Shown here piece by piece: positions 30,518 to 39,096 of a stretch of 64,000 nt of DNA. The stretch comes from Candidatus Gastranaerophilales bacterium. GTDB lineage: Bacteria; Cyanobacteriota; Vampirovibrionia; Gastranaerophilales; Gastranaerophilaceae. The translations under genes and the position numbers were made by a program. The stretch covers positions 34,362 through 98,361 of the forward strand of contig CALUSI010000007.1 of assembly GCA_944323395.1 (NCBI GenBank), read 5' to 3'. Within the stretch, counting starts at the first letter, position 1. Each line of letters begins with the position of its first letter. The notes under the pieces are model-generated. The model saw nothing but the letters and a program-made list of their open reading frames with translations, searched no databases and was not told the origin of the DNA.

Positions 30518-31554
30518 TGTTACTAGAAGAATTCAATTATGAATTACCGGAAAATTTAATCGCGCAAGTACCAGCTCAAAAAAGAGATATGTCAAGGATG
30601 CTGGTACTTGACCGTTTAAATAAAACGATTGAACACAAGCACTTTTGTGATATTACAAATTATCTTACTGAAAATGATCTACTGGTTTTAAACAACACAA
30701 AAGTTATACCAGCAAGATTATATGCAAAGAAGGACACTGGTGCATTAATTGAGATTTTTCTTGTCAGAGAAATAGAAAAAGATATTTGGATTTCACTAAT
30801 AAAACCTTCTAAAAGAGTAAAACCCGGAATGATTTTAGAAGTATCAGAAGAACTTTCTGTCGAAATAATAGAAAAAGATGATGATAAGTGGAAAATACAC
30901 CTATTATACAAAGGTAATATATTTGAAATTTTGGATAAAGTAGGAAATATTCCGCTCCCACCATATATTGAAAGAAAAATGACAAATGAAGAGTATAAAA
31001 GTCTTGATTTTGACAGATATCAAACAGTATATGCACAAAAAGAGGGTGCCGTAGCAGCACCAACTGCCGGCTTACACTTCACAAAAGAAATATTGCAGAA
31101 GCTTGATGAACAAGGCACAAAGCATTGTTTTGTAACTTTAAACGTAGGCTTAGGCACATTTAAACCGGTAAAATGTGAAAATATCTTAGACCACAAAATG
31201 GATTCTGAATCATTTGAAATTACAGAAGAGACAGCTGAAATTATAAACAAAGCAAAAGCAGAAGGAAAAAATATAGTCGCTGTTGGAACAACTTCTGTAA
31301 GAACATTAGAAACAGTTATGAATAAGTATGGTAAAATCATACCAATCAAAGACAGCAGTGAATTATTTATATACCCGGGGTATAAATTCAAAATAGTTGA
31401 TAGACTTATCACAAATTTCCATCTTCCAAAATCTACACTACTAATGCTGGTAAGTGCTTTTGCTACGAAAGAATTTATTTTTAAAGCATATTCTGAAGCT
31501 ATAAAAAATGAATATAGATTTTACAGTTATGGCGATTGCATGTTTATAAGGTAG
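30517..31554 (+). CDS. queA: S-adenosylmethionine:tRNA ribosyltransferase-isomerase
   Basis: 345 residues. It transfers and isomerises the ribosyl part of SAM onto preQ1-modified tRNA in queuosine synthesis. Conserved blocks are VLNNTKVIPARLY, QKEGAVAAPTAGLHFT, HFVTLNVGLGTFKPV-like (CFVTLNVGLGTFKPVK), and TTSVRTLE followed by LITNFHLPKSTLLMLVSAFA. The length is standard. It is translationally coupled to yidC through a 1-nt overlap. No other queuosine gene is in the window. Confidence 0.97.
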   Translation: MLLEEFNYELPENLIAQVPAQKRDMSRMLVLDRLNKTIEHKHFCDITNYLTENDLLVLNNTKVIPARLYAKKDTGALIEIFLVREIEKDIWISLIKPSKRVKPGMILEVSEELSVEIIEKDDDKWKIHLLYKGNIFEILDKVGNIPLPPYIERKMTNEEYKSLDFDRYQTVYAQKEGAVAAPTAGLHFTKEILQKLDEQGTKHCFVTLNVGLGTFKPVKCENILDHKMDSESFEITEETAEIINKAKAEGKNIVAVGTTSVRTLETVMNKYGKIIPIKDSSELFIYPGYKFKIVDRLITNFHLPKSTLLMLVSAFATKEFIFKAYSEAIKNEYRFYSYGDCMFIR

Positions 31555-31559
31555 GTATT

Positions 31560-33629
31560 ATGTTCTTTATATCAATATTGTTAGTTATTCTTTCTTCTTT
31601 TATGATTTTAAATGTAATAACTAAGAATAAGAAAGAGTCATCGGGTTTCTTATATTTTTTATTAATTGCCTTTTCTCAAATTGTCCTTTCTTTTGAAATA
31701 CTTTCATTATTTAAACTAATCTCAAAAAACGGATTTTTTATTTGTAATATAGCATTTTTTATTATTTCTGCAATTTTATACATCAAAGAAGGTAAACCAC
31801 TATATAAAAATGAAATAAAAGATGAAATTAAGAAAACATTATTTGCTGTAAAAAGAGATAAAATATTATTTTTCTTATCAATTTGTTTTGGATTATTTTT
31901 ATTTTTTCAACTTATTAGTGCACTATTTTTCCCCGTAACATTTGGCGACGCATTAACATATTACCTTCCAAGATGTACTACTTGGATTCAAAACGGATGT
32001 ATTAATCACTATATAACACCTGATAGCCGAGAGTTAATCATGCCTGTAAATATGGAATTTTTATACACCTGGCTATTATTATTCAGAAAGAACGAAATAG
32101 GAGCCGCTATATTTTCGTACATAGGTTACATTGGCACAATATATATAATATACAATTTCTTAAAAGAATTAGGTTTTTCAATAAGAAGAAGATTATGGAG
32201 TATATTTGTATTTTCTTCATTTGCCCTTGTTTTAATAGAAATATATACTCCTTGTGCTGACTTGTTTATAGGGGGATTAATACTTGGCTGCATTTATTTA
32301 TTTTTAAAAGCTGTAAAAAATAATGATAATTTAGCATTATTTTTTGCATCATTATCATACGCTCTCGCAGTCGGAACAAAAACAACATCAATAATTGCAA
32401 TTCCTTCAGTATTTATTATTCTTTTAATAATAACCTTAATTTACAAGAAAGAAAAAACTTTAAAATATATTTTAAAATTTGGACTACTATTTATATTAAA
32501 CTTTATAATTTTTTCGTCATACAACTACATACTAAACATAATTCAATTCAATAATCCTGTTTCTTGCCGCGAACAACTTTTATTAAATCAATTTAGAGGC
32601 GGTTTCAAAGGTTGGCTATGTACATTAATAAAATATATTTTCGCTATTTTTGATATTTCAGGCATAAAAGATTTTATCAACTACAATGGTTTCATTTCTT
32701 ATCTCCAATCATTGACATTGAGCTTAATTGGAGCTACAGATAAAAGTTTTACATCAAATTATTTCAACAGATATTTTTACTTTAATTCGCAAATGTCACT
32801 TATGAATTCAGCTTTAGGTATTATGGGCTTATTAGCATTCTTGCCTTCACTTATAAAATCTATAAAAAAATATCTAAAAAACAAGAAATCAAAAAGAAAT
32901 ATAATAATGGCAAGTTTAACTCTTTCTCTGATTTTAAACTTGATTATTTTTGCAAGGGTTATGGTATTTACACAATACAATATGAGGTATCTATTAACTT
33001 TTGTTGTAATTGCATCTCCACTTGTTGCATATTCCTATATAAAAAAGAACAATAAGTTGTTTAAAATTCTTATGTGTTGGTTTATGTTCATATATTTAGT
33101 AGTTATTGCTCATAAAATGCCATTATCTTACATTGTTTCATATGCAAAATATAAAATAAATAACCCAGCCGCAAACACATCTTTTTTACTTGCAAAATCT
33201 GATGAAATTGATATTTTTAAATATATTTCATATAAAAAGAAGAAAAATATCGGACTAATCACTTCACAAGAAAAAACCCCTAATTATTACATAGAAAAAT
33301 TAAAACTGTTTGACTACAATGTAGAAAAAATCTTACCTGAAAATATAGAAGATTATAATTTGTCAAAATTTGACTATATTATTACAAATACATATAAATC
33401 TTCATCAACAAATATTGCAAAATTCGAAGAACGAATGCAATATCCTGAACTTTTTGTAAGTAGGTGTTTATATAACGACTACAGGCAGGCAACAATATAT
33501 GACAATATAACAGAACCTGCAATGGTAGAATGTGAAATTCCATTTGAATATATAAAATCAAAAGGATTCAGCGAGATAACAGATGCAAGATTTGATAATT
33601 ATATAATTTTACAAAATCTCATACATTAG
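31560..33629 (+). CDS. Membrane glycosyltransferase, GT39/PMT-like
   Basis: 689 residues from ATG 31560, chosen for the AAGGTAGG just upstream; an in-frame TTG at 31536 lies inside queA. About 11-13 TM helices fill residues 1-520. The first large external loop has TFGDALTYYLPRCTTWIQNG, which matches the acidic DxxxYHxPR-type loop of lipid-linked (GT39/ArnT-type) glycosyltransferases. The C-terminal 150 residues are soluble. It should move a sugar from a polyprenyl-phosphate donor to a lipid or protein outside the membrane. Donor and acceptor are unknown. Confidence 0.78.
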   Translation: MFFISILLVILSSFMILNVITKNKKESSGFLYFLLIAFSQIVLSFEILSLFKLISKNGFFICNIAFFIISAILYIKEGKPLYKNEIKDEIKKTLFAVKRDKILFFLSICFGLFLFFQLISALFFPVTFGDALTYYLPRCTTWIQNGCINHYITPDSRELIMPVNMEFLYTWLLLFRKNEIGAAIFSYIGYIGTIYIIYNFLKELGFSIRRRLWSIFVFSSFALVLIEIYTPCADLFIGGLILGCIYLFLKAVKNNDNLALFFASLSYALAVGTKTTSIIAIPSVFIILLIITLIYKKEKTLKYILKFGLLFILNFIIFSSYNYILNIIQFNNPVSCREQLLLNQFRGGFKGWLCTLIKYIFAIFDISGIKDFINYNGFISYLQSLTLSLIGATDKSFTSNYFNRYFYFNSQMSLMNSALGIMGLLAFLPSLIKSIKKYLKNKKSKRNIIMASLTLSLILNLIIFARVMVFTQYNMRYLLTFVVIASPLVAYSYIKKNNKLFKILMCWFMFIYLVVIAHKMPLSYIVSYAKYKINNPAANTSFLLAKSDEIDIFKYISYKKKKNIGLITSQEKTPNYYIEKLKLFDYNVEKILPENIEDYNLSKFDYIITNTYKSSSTNIAKFEERMQYPELFVSRCLYNDYRQATIYDNITEPAMVECEIPFEYIKSKGFSEITDARFDNYIILQNLIH

Positions 33630-33694
33630 TATGAAATTTTGTAAAAAACGCTAAAGTTTAAGTTATAATATACCGATAGAAAGGTTATTGGATT

Positions 33695-33723
33695 TTGAAT
33701 AAAATCATAATCAGAAATATAAT
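33695..33723 (+). promoter_or_regulatory. Promoter for the HD-GYP-like gene
   Basis: TTGAAT (33695-33700) and TATAAT (33718-33723) are 17 bp apart, an almost ideal sigma-70 promoter. The leader would be about 48 nt, with AAGGA before the ATG. Confidence 0.65.
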
Positions 33724-33777
33724 GGTAGTAGTTTACATTTCGGAATATAGTCTTTGAAACACGGATAAGGATTATAA

Positions 33778-35148
33778 ATGTCAGAAGAGAAAAAAGAGAA
33801 TAAAAATGTTTCAGTTTTTGCAAGAAGTGAAATTTCACTGGAATCTGACCCTTTGGAAGAAATCTTTGCATTAAATCTTGGCGATTTCATATCAGAACAT
33901 TTAATTTCAGATGAGCTTGTTCAAAAAATCAGCAGAACAAGTGTTGATAAACTGGAAAGCTTAAAAAACCAACTAAAAGAACTTATTGCAATATATTCAA
34001 TAGACAATACATTAAAAATTCTTGGATTTAGCAGCAAAGAAGACTATATAATATACAATGCAATTGCTAAAACAATAAAACAAATGCTTGAGATAGATGC
34101 TTGCCATGTATTCTTATCAAAAGAGAATGCTATGGGTTTGAATACAACAAAGAATGATATTTTGCTCGTAGGTTCATCATTAAATTTCAATGATGATATA
34201 TATGAAGCAGAAATCGGATATAAGTTTGATGACGAAAGTTATGTATCTTTTTCTTTCAATAATAAAAAAGAAGTTGAAGTAAAAGACTGTAGTAAAGATG
34301 ACGATTTCAAACCGATTTTATTACTAAATGAAGATAAAGTTAAATATTATCTTGCTGTTCCAATGTACAATAATATGGAAAAAGTAGGGGTAATAGTTGT
34401 AGAAAACTATAAAGAGAAAAAACTTTCGGATGAATTTATAGAATTATTAACTGTAACAGCAAGATTATTTGCTACTTCTATGAGTCTGGAAAAATTAACC
34501 GAAGAAACAAATAAGCTTATAAATCTAGAAGATGTTACAGTATCACAATTGCAAAATAATCGTGCAGAATTAACTGCTTTAATAGGCGATTTAAGTAGTG
34601 AGCAACAATGGTTCGTAGAAGATTTAGCGAAAGCTGTTGATGCAAAAAGTAATTTTAAGAACAACTACTCTCACGATGTAGCCGACTTAGCAAGAGAAAT
34701 ATCTACGGCATTAGGACTAAATGAAAAGACAAAAGATTTAATTTATTATGCAGCATTATTAAGAAATATAGGTAAAATAACTCTTCCTGAAGAATTGTTC
34801 AATAAAAAAGAAAAATTATCAAAAGAAGACTGGGAAAAACTGCAAAACCATCCAAATGTCGGTGTAAGTATATTAATGAGTATTAACTTCTTATCAGAGG
34901 TTGTTCCATATATTACTTACCATAAAGAACGTTGGGATGGAGCTGGTGAACCAGAAGGATTAAAAGGAATGAGTATTCCTCTTGGTTCAAGAATAATAGC
35001 AATTGCAGATGCTTATAGTGCTATGACTTCTGATAGAACGTATAGAGACGCTCTATCAAAAGAAAAAGCACTTGAAATTATGGAATCCGAATCAGGAATC
35101 AAATGGGATCCTGCCTTAGTAAAAGTTCTTATTGATTTAAAGAAATAA
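33778..35148 (+). CDS. GAF plus degenerate HD-GYP domain protein
   Basis: 456 residues. The N-terminal half contains a GAF-like sensor domain (about 75-235). The C-terminal half aligns along its length with HD-GYP cyclic-di-GMP phosphodiesterases: SHDVADLA, LRNIGKI, NHPNVGVSIL, YHKERWDGAGEPEGLKG, IAIADAYSAMTSDRTYRDAL. Key residues are lost. The HD pair is Arg329-Asn330, the second His of HHE is Lys383, and GYP is GEP (390-392). Metal binding, and so hydrolysis, is probably abolished; the protein may bind c-di-GMP or a partner instead (inference). The diguanylate cyclase at 7599 is a possible functional counterpart. Confidence 0.85.
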   Translation: MSEEKKENKNVSVFARSEISLESDPLEEIFALNLGDFISEHLISDELVQKISRTSVDKLESLKNQLKELIAIYSIDNTLKILGFSSKEDYIIYNAIAKTIKQMLEIDACHVFLSKENAMGLNTTKNDILLVGSSLNFNDDIYEAEIGYKFDDESYVSFSFNNKKEVEVKDCSKDDDFKPILLLNEDKVKYYLAVPMYNNMEKVGVIVVENYKEKKLSDEFIELLTVTARLFATSMSLEKLTEETNKLINLEDVTVSQLQNNRAELTALIGDLSSEQQWFVEDLAKAVDAKSNFKNNYSHDVADLAREISTALGLNEKTKDLIYYAALLRNIGKITLPEELFNKKEKLSKEDWEKLQNHPNVGVSILMSINFLSEVVPYITYHKERWDGAGEPEGLKGMSIPLGSRIIAIADAYSAMTSDRTYRDALSKEKALEIMESESGIKWDPALVKVLIDLKK

Positions 35149-35152
35149 AAAA

Positions 35153-35554
35153 TTAACTTTCTTGATCTGAAACCCATAGCCCATGAAGATTACATAATTC
35201 ACGAGCTGTGAATTCGCCATATGAACAATTAGATTTCAAATCTAATTTAGGATCATCTCCCGGATTCAAATATTTTCTTTTCAAATATTTTTTATCTGGA
35301 GAAATAGCCTCAATAAAAACAATATAATGATCTTTTTCCATTGGATGAGGTATAGAACCGACTCTTATTGTTTTGGAGCTTCCTTCAATAGTAACAACAG
35401 GAACATGTTTCTCTTGGGAAGAATCATCACTTGTTTGAACTTTCAATTCTTCCATCGGAACAGAACAACATACTAATTGACCAGCCCCCGGATGTATTAC
35501 CTCTATAATATTTCCGCAAACATTACATTTATACAAACCCATTTTTTCTGTCAT
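35153..35554 (-). CDS. Desulfoferrodoxin (superoxide reductase, class I)
   Basis: 133 residues. It reduces superoxide to hydrogen peroxide without making oxygen, typical of anaerobes. The N-terminal desulforedoxin iron site has CNVCGN and VCCSVPM. The catalytic neelaredoxin domain has EKHVPVV, GSIPHPMEKDHYI and CNLHGLW, which supply the four His and one Cys. The length is standard. AAGGAGG lies before the ATG, but it forms one arm of an inverted repeat that flanks a -10 box. It is convergent with the HD-GYP-like gene. Confidence 0.96.
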   Translation of the reverse strand: MTEKMGLYKCNVCGNIIEVIHPGAGQLVCCSVPMEELKVQTSDDSSQEKHVPVVTIEGSSKTIRVGSIPHPMEKDHYIVFIEAISPDKKYLKRKYLNPGDDPKLDLKSNCSYGEFTARELCNLHGLWVSDQES

Positions 35555-35560
35555 AAAAAC

Positions 35561-35595
35561 CTCCTTTGAACAAAAGAATTATATTTTCAAAGGAG
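35561..35595 (-). promoter_or_regulatory. Inverted repeat enclosing the -10 box and covering the SD of desulfoferrodoxin
   Basis: CTCCTTTGAA (35561-35570) and TTCAAAGGAG (35586-35595) are perfect 10-bp arms around a 15-nt spacer. On the minus strand the spacer contains TATAAT and the downstream arm contains the AAGGAGG ribosome binding site, then GTTTTT. In readthrough RNA from dacB the hairpin could act as a terminator or hide the ribosome binding site. RNA starting at the internal promoter would escape it. The arms could instead be a repressor site. Confidence 0.5.
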
Positions 35596-35623
35596 ATTAA
35601 AAAAATCAGCTTAGTTTATTAAC

Positions 35624-36988
35624 CTATCGATTATAAATTATATTTATAATTTCATCTTCGAACTTTTTAACAGTAGATTGTTCTTGAATAAAATTTTGTG
35701 TAAGGATAACAATCGAATAAGTATGACCATCCTGAGACTTTACATATCCCGCTATAGCACTAATATTTGATAAAGATCCTGTTTTCAACCAAACTTCACC
35801 ACGCAAAGGATACAATCTGTTATTCAAAGTACCATCACCGGATTGAGCCATATTATCTCTGAATTTTTCAAAATCCTTCTGCTTATATATTTTATTCAAA
35901 GCTTGTGTCATCCAATCAACATGTAAAAGATTATTTCTAGATACACCACAACCATCTTTTACTAAAATCTTATCAGTTTCCAAACCCAACTTTTTATAGA
36001 AGTCTTTAAAAACCTCTTCACCGAGAATATCAGTACCTGTTGCACTATATTTACTTGCAGCGGCCAATTTAAATAAAGATTCAGCCATCAAATTATTACT
36101 ATTTTGAAGAATAGATGGAATGGTTCTTCTTATTGGATTTGTAATTTCAGTTATCAAAACAGCATCAGAAGGAACTATCCTTGAAGAATATAACGTATTT
36201 GAAATATTAATTTTATTAGATTCCAATGCTTTTTCAACATTATGAATAAAATACCTTCTCATACTACTTATTGGTATATTGATTGGTTTAGCAGCTTTAA
36301 GATTACCATATATTTCAACCACTTCGGGATTCATCCAATTATAGCGATTTACTTCTAAATAATCACTCTTTGCACCAGTCTTAACAACACTTACAACAGA
36401 CATTGGATAAGTAGATTTTAAAGTTGCCTGAGCAAAACCATCAGCACTATTTGCCATAGCAACCCTTACAATATTACCATCCAAATTATAACAGCTAACT
36501 TTAGGTGTATAAGGATTAGTATCATCGTCCCACATCCAACCAGTCGCAAATTCTTTTTTATCTATAATACTGTCATCAAAATATAAATTTTTAAATGATG
36601 TATTGCCTTCTGCCTTTAATTTTTGAAAAGCCTGTTGAAGCTGTGATGAAGTCAATAAAGGATCTGCACCCAACTTTATATATAAATTTCCTTGCTCATC
36701 TTTATAAAACTGTGTTTTAAATAAATAATCATAACTAAGAACATTTAATGAAGAATATGTAGTAAAAATTTTCAATGTTGATGCAGGATGCAACAATTTA
36801 TTTTGATTTTGTTCATAAACAATATTACCTGACTCCGCATCACGAATTGATATTGCAAGAGTTGCAGTTTCATTTAGATTTGAACTTTTTATAAGTTTTT
36901 CTAATTTGCTTACAGAAAAGGCAAAACTACAATTTATGCTAAACATAAAAACCATTGTTAAAATTAATATTCTGAATAGATTTTTCAT
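35624..36988 (-). CDS. dacB: D-alanyl-D-alanine carboxypeptidase/endopeptidase (PBP4 type, S13)
   Basis: 454 residues. A signal peptide covers residues 1-23. The three serine-enzyme motifs are present: SxxK as ASTLK near residue 62, SxN as NSNN near 298, and KTGS near 405. The insert between SxxK and SxN is long, as expected for the S13 family. The enzyme trims or cleaves peptidoglycan peptides in the periplasm. Its ATG overlaps the stop codon of the upstream carbon-nitrogen hydrolase (TAATG-type), so the two are coupled. Confidence 0.93.
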   Translation of the reverse strand: MKNLFRILILTMVFMFSINCSFAFSVSKLEKLIKSSNLNETATLAISIRDAESGNIVYEQNQNKLLHPASTLKIFTTYSSLNVLSYDYLFKTQFYKDEQGNLYIKLGADPLLTSSQLQQAFQKLKAEGNTSFKNLYFDDSIIDKKEFATGWMWDDDTNPYTPKVSCYNLDGNIVRVAMANSADGFAQATLKSTYPMSVVSVVKTGAKSDYLEVNRYNWMNPEVVEIYGNLKAAKPINIPISSMRRYFIHNVEKALESNKINISNTLYSSRIVPSDAVLITEITNPIRRTIPSILQNSNNLMAESLFKLAAASKYSATGTDILGEEVFKDFYKKLGLETDKILVKDGCGVSRNNLLHVDWMTQALNKIYKQKDFEKFRDNMAQSGDGTLNNRLYPLRGEVWLKTGSLSNISAIAGYVKSQDGHTYSIVILTQNFIQEQSTVKKFEDEIINIIYNR

Positions 36989-37797
36989 TATTTCTCCATT
37001 AACTTGTATTCTTTTTTTGTATCTTTTAATATTGGCATTTGTTTTCTATATTGATGCATTTCTTCTGTATCAATTTTAGCAAACAATACTTTTTCTTCTC
37101 TATCAAGCCTAGCAATAACTCTGCCCTTATAATCACAAACTTGAGAATTGCCTGAAAAATCAAATGATTCATTTATTTTCCCTGTCAAACAACAAGAGAT
37201 AAAAAAACATTGATTTTCTATAGCTCTGGCTTTTGATAATGTAATATATTCATCGGTATAAGCTTTAGGCCAAGCTGCCATATTTACTATTATATCTGCA
37301 CCATTAAAGGCATATTTCCTAAACATTTCAGGAAATCTCACATCATAACATATAGATATACCTATTTTTCCAATATCTGTATTTACCAAAAGAGAATAAT
37401 CACCCTGTTCTAAAAAAGATCCCTCAGACTGACCTCTATGTGAAAACAAATGATATTTATCATAAGTTGCAATTAAATTACCATTTCTATCAAAAATCAA
37501 ACAAGTATTTCTATCTTTTTCATTATCTTTTCGCAAAACAGCACTACCACCAATTATATTAGCATTATATCTCACTGCTGTTTCTCTTAAGAATTTATAT
37601 GTTTTTGATTCAAATAAGTACTCTGAACTTGCATTAAAAGCAGAACAATCCCATCCAATAGTCCACAATTCAGGTAAAGCAATCAAATCACAAGATTTTA
37701 CACAACTATTTTCAAGAAGCTGCTGAACCTTTAAAATATTTTTATCTATATCCCCCGCAATTGCTTCCAACTGCACAACAAGAGTTTTGATTTTCAT
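36988..37797 (-). CDS. Carbon-nitrogen hydrolase, omega-amidase-like
   Basis: 269 residues from ATG 37797; an in-frame TTG lies two codons upstream. The nitrilase-superfamily triad is visible: Glu in ALPELWTIGW, Lys in YDKYHLFS, and Cys in GISICYDVRFPEMFRKYA. The WTIGW-type pattern and the length fit omega-amidases (YafV/NIT2 type), which deaminate 2-oxoglutaramate, but other amides are possible. It has no Shine-Dalgarno; a promoter with the -10 box 6 nt before the ATG suggests a leaderless mRNA. dacB follows by overlap. Confidence 0.87.
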   Translation of the reverse strand: MKIKTLVVQLEAIAGDIDKNILKVQQLLENSCVKSCDLIALPELWTIGWDCSAFNASSEYLFESKTYKFLRETAVRYNANIIGGSAVLRKDNEKDRNTCLIFDRNGNLIATYDKYHLFSHRGQSEGSFLEQGDYSLLVNTDIGKIGISICYDVRFPEMFRKYAFNGADIIVNMAAWPKAYTDEYITLSKARAIENQCFFISCCLTGKINESFDFSGNSQVCDYKGRVIARLDREEKVLFAKIDTEEMHQYRKQMPILKDTKKEYKLMEK

Positions 37798-37803
37798 ATA
37801 CAA

Positions 37804-37832
37804 ATTGTATTACAAAATGTCGATGTTATCAA
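37804..37832 (-). promoter_or_regulatory. Promoter placed for a leaderless transcript
   Basis: Read on the minus strand, TTGATA (37832-37827) and TACAAT (37809-37804) are 17 bp apart. The ATG at 37797 begins 7 nt after the -10 box, which is where transcription is expected to start. Confidence 0.55.
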
Positions 37833-37847
37833 ACTCAAAATGTTTAA

Positions 37848-38096
37848 TTAAAGCATACTTTTTATATTCTTAGACAATTGCTCTAAACCTTCTAATGCTG
37901 CTTTTTGACTTGATAATGTTTGCGGAAGTTCTGTTTGAGCAAATTTTTCCAACTCGGCAATATTTTTAGATAATGCTTCACTAACACTTTTTTGTACTGA
38001 AACAATATCGGAAGGAACAGAAGCAGCTGCTTTTTCTGCAGTCTTTGAAACTGTTTTTTTTGATAAATTTCCTAATATAGCTTTACCGATATTCAT
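37848..38096 (-). CDS. Small Ala/Ser-rich helical protein
   Basis: 82 residues, with GGGGCAGG before the ATG. The sequence (MNIGKAILGNLSKK, then long Ala/Lys/Glu/Ser runs) is predicted to be entirely helical, probably coiled coil, with no TM helix. It has 54 bp on the holB side. It is similar in size and composition to the other small proteins in the window, and its MNI start is a weak version of their signature. Function unknown. Confidence 0.55.
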   Translation of the reverse strand: MNIGKAILGNLSKKTVSKTAEKAAASVPSDIVSVQKSVSEALSKNIAELEKFAQTELPQTLSSQKAALEGLEQLSKNIKSML

Positions 38097-38150
38097 ATAA
38101 ACCTGCCCCTATAATATAAAAACAAAAAGTATAAAATTATTGCTTATTTT

Positions 38151-39095
38151 CTATTTGACAAAATAAAAAGCTAAATCTTCATATACAGTTTGTTCTTTTA
38201 TATATGCATCCAGCATTTTCTTAGATTTTTCTGTTTTTTCAATATCTGAGTATATTTTATTCACCAGAATTGAATTATTAATATTAGCCTTTATTAACTG
38301 AGTAAGATAATACTGTATACAATCTATTATATAAGTAGGTTCTATATCATTTTCAATCTGATATGTATAAAGAGTTTGTGCAAAGTCTAAAGCACTATCT
38401 TTATCAAATTCAGGATATTGTTCAAAATACTTTTCAAAGAACTCAACATTATAGACACTGTTTTTTGAATCAGCAACATAAAAGGCTTGAGAACGAGATA
38501 CTATTGTTTGCAGAATATCGTCTTTATTATTTGTCAAAAATATAAAAGTAACTTTATCAGATGGTTCTTCTATAGATTTCAACATTGCATTTGCTGCAAC
38601 TGCTGAAAAACATCCTGTATTAATTCCTTTTGAATACCAATATTTATCTTCATCTTTCTCCTGCGGCAAATTAAATCCGGTAGAAATAAATTCATTATAT
38701 TCTTGCATCTCAGAGTAAGAAAGAGTTTTAATTTCCGCATCACAAAAAATAAATACCCTATGATAATCAGAAGAATTTACCAAAGTATCCAATACCATAT
38801 TTATTTGATCTTCAGAAATAACTGTTTTACTTGAATCGGTCTTATTATCAATTTTAGAAATTGTCATTATTGCAGGATGTTTATTTTCTCTAATCCAACG
38901 ACAATTTTGACAATTGCAATCTTCCCTACCATCTTCAAGACAATTTAACTGTCTTGCCATTTCCATTGCCATTGCATATTGTATATAGTTATTACTTCCA
39001 TATAGAATAATCGAATGAAATAACCTGTTCTGCTCTATTGCAGTTCTAAAAAAATTACTCAAATACGGATATTTTTTATCTAAAACTTTATTCAT
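38151..39095 (-). CDS. holB: DNA polymerase III subunit delta'
   Basis: 314 residues. It is part of the clamp loader that opens the sliding clamp. The zinc module CX8CX1CX2C (CLEDGREDCNCQNCRW) is at about residue 51. The sensor region contains AANAMLKSIEEPSDKVTFIFLTNN and TIVSRSQAF, the SRC-like motif with Gln in place of Cys. The P-loop is degenerate (LYGSNNYIQYA), as is normal for delta'. It starts 1 bp after holA, so both clamp-loader subunits are made from one operon. Confidence 0.9.
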   Translation of the reverse strand: MNKVLDKKYPYLSNFFRTAIEQNRLFHSIILYGSNNYIQYAMAMEMARQLNCLEDGREDCNCQNCRWIRENKHPAIMTISKIDNKTDSSKTVISEDQINMVLDTLVNSSDYHRVFIFCDAEIKTLSYSEMQEYNEFISTGFNLPQEKDEDKYWYSKGINTGCFSAVAANAMLKSIEEPSDKVTFIFLTNNKDDILQTIVSRSQAFYVADSKNSVYNVEFFEKYFEQYPEFDKDSALDFAQTLYTYQIENDIEPTYIIDCIQYYLTQLIKANINNSILVNKIYSDIEKTEKSKKMLDAYIKEQTVYEDLAFYFVK

Positions 39096-39096
39096 A

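Noticed and set aside
33626..33871. Minus-strand reading frame across the promoter of the HD-GYP-like gene
   Set aside because: It covers a clear promoter and the start of a real gene, and has no ribosome binding site.
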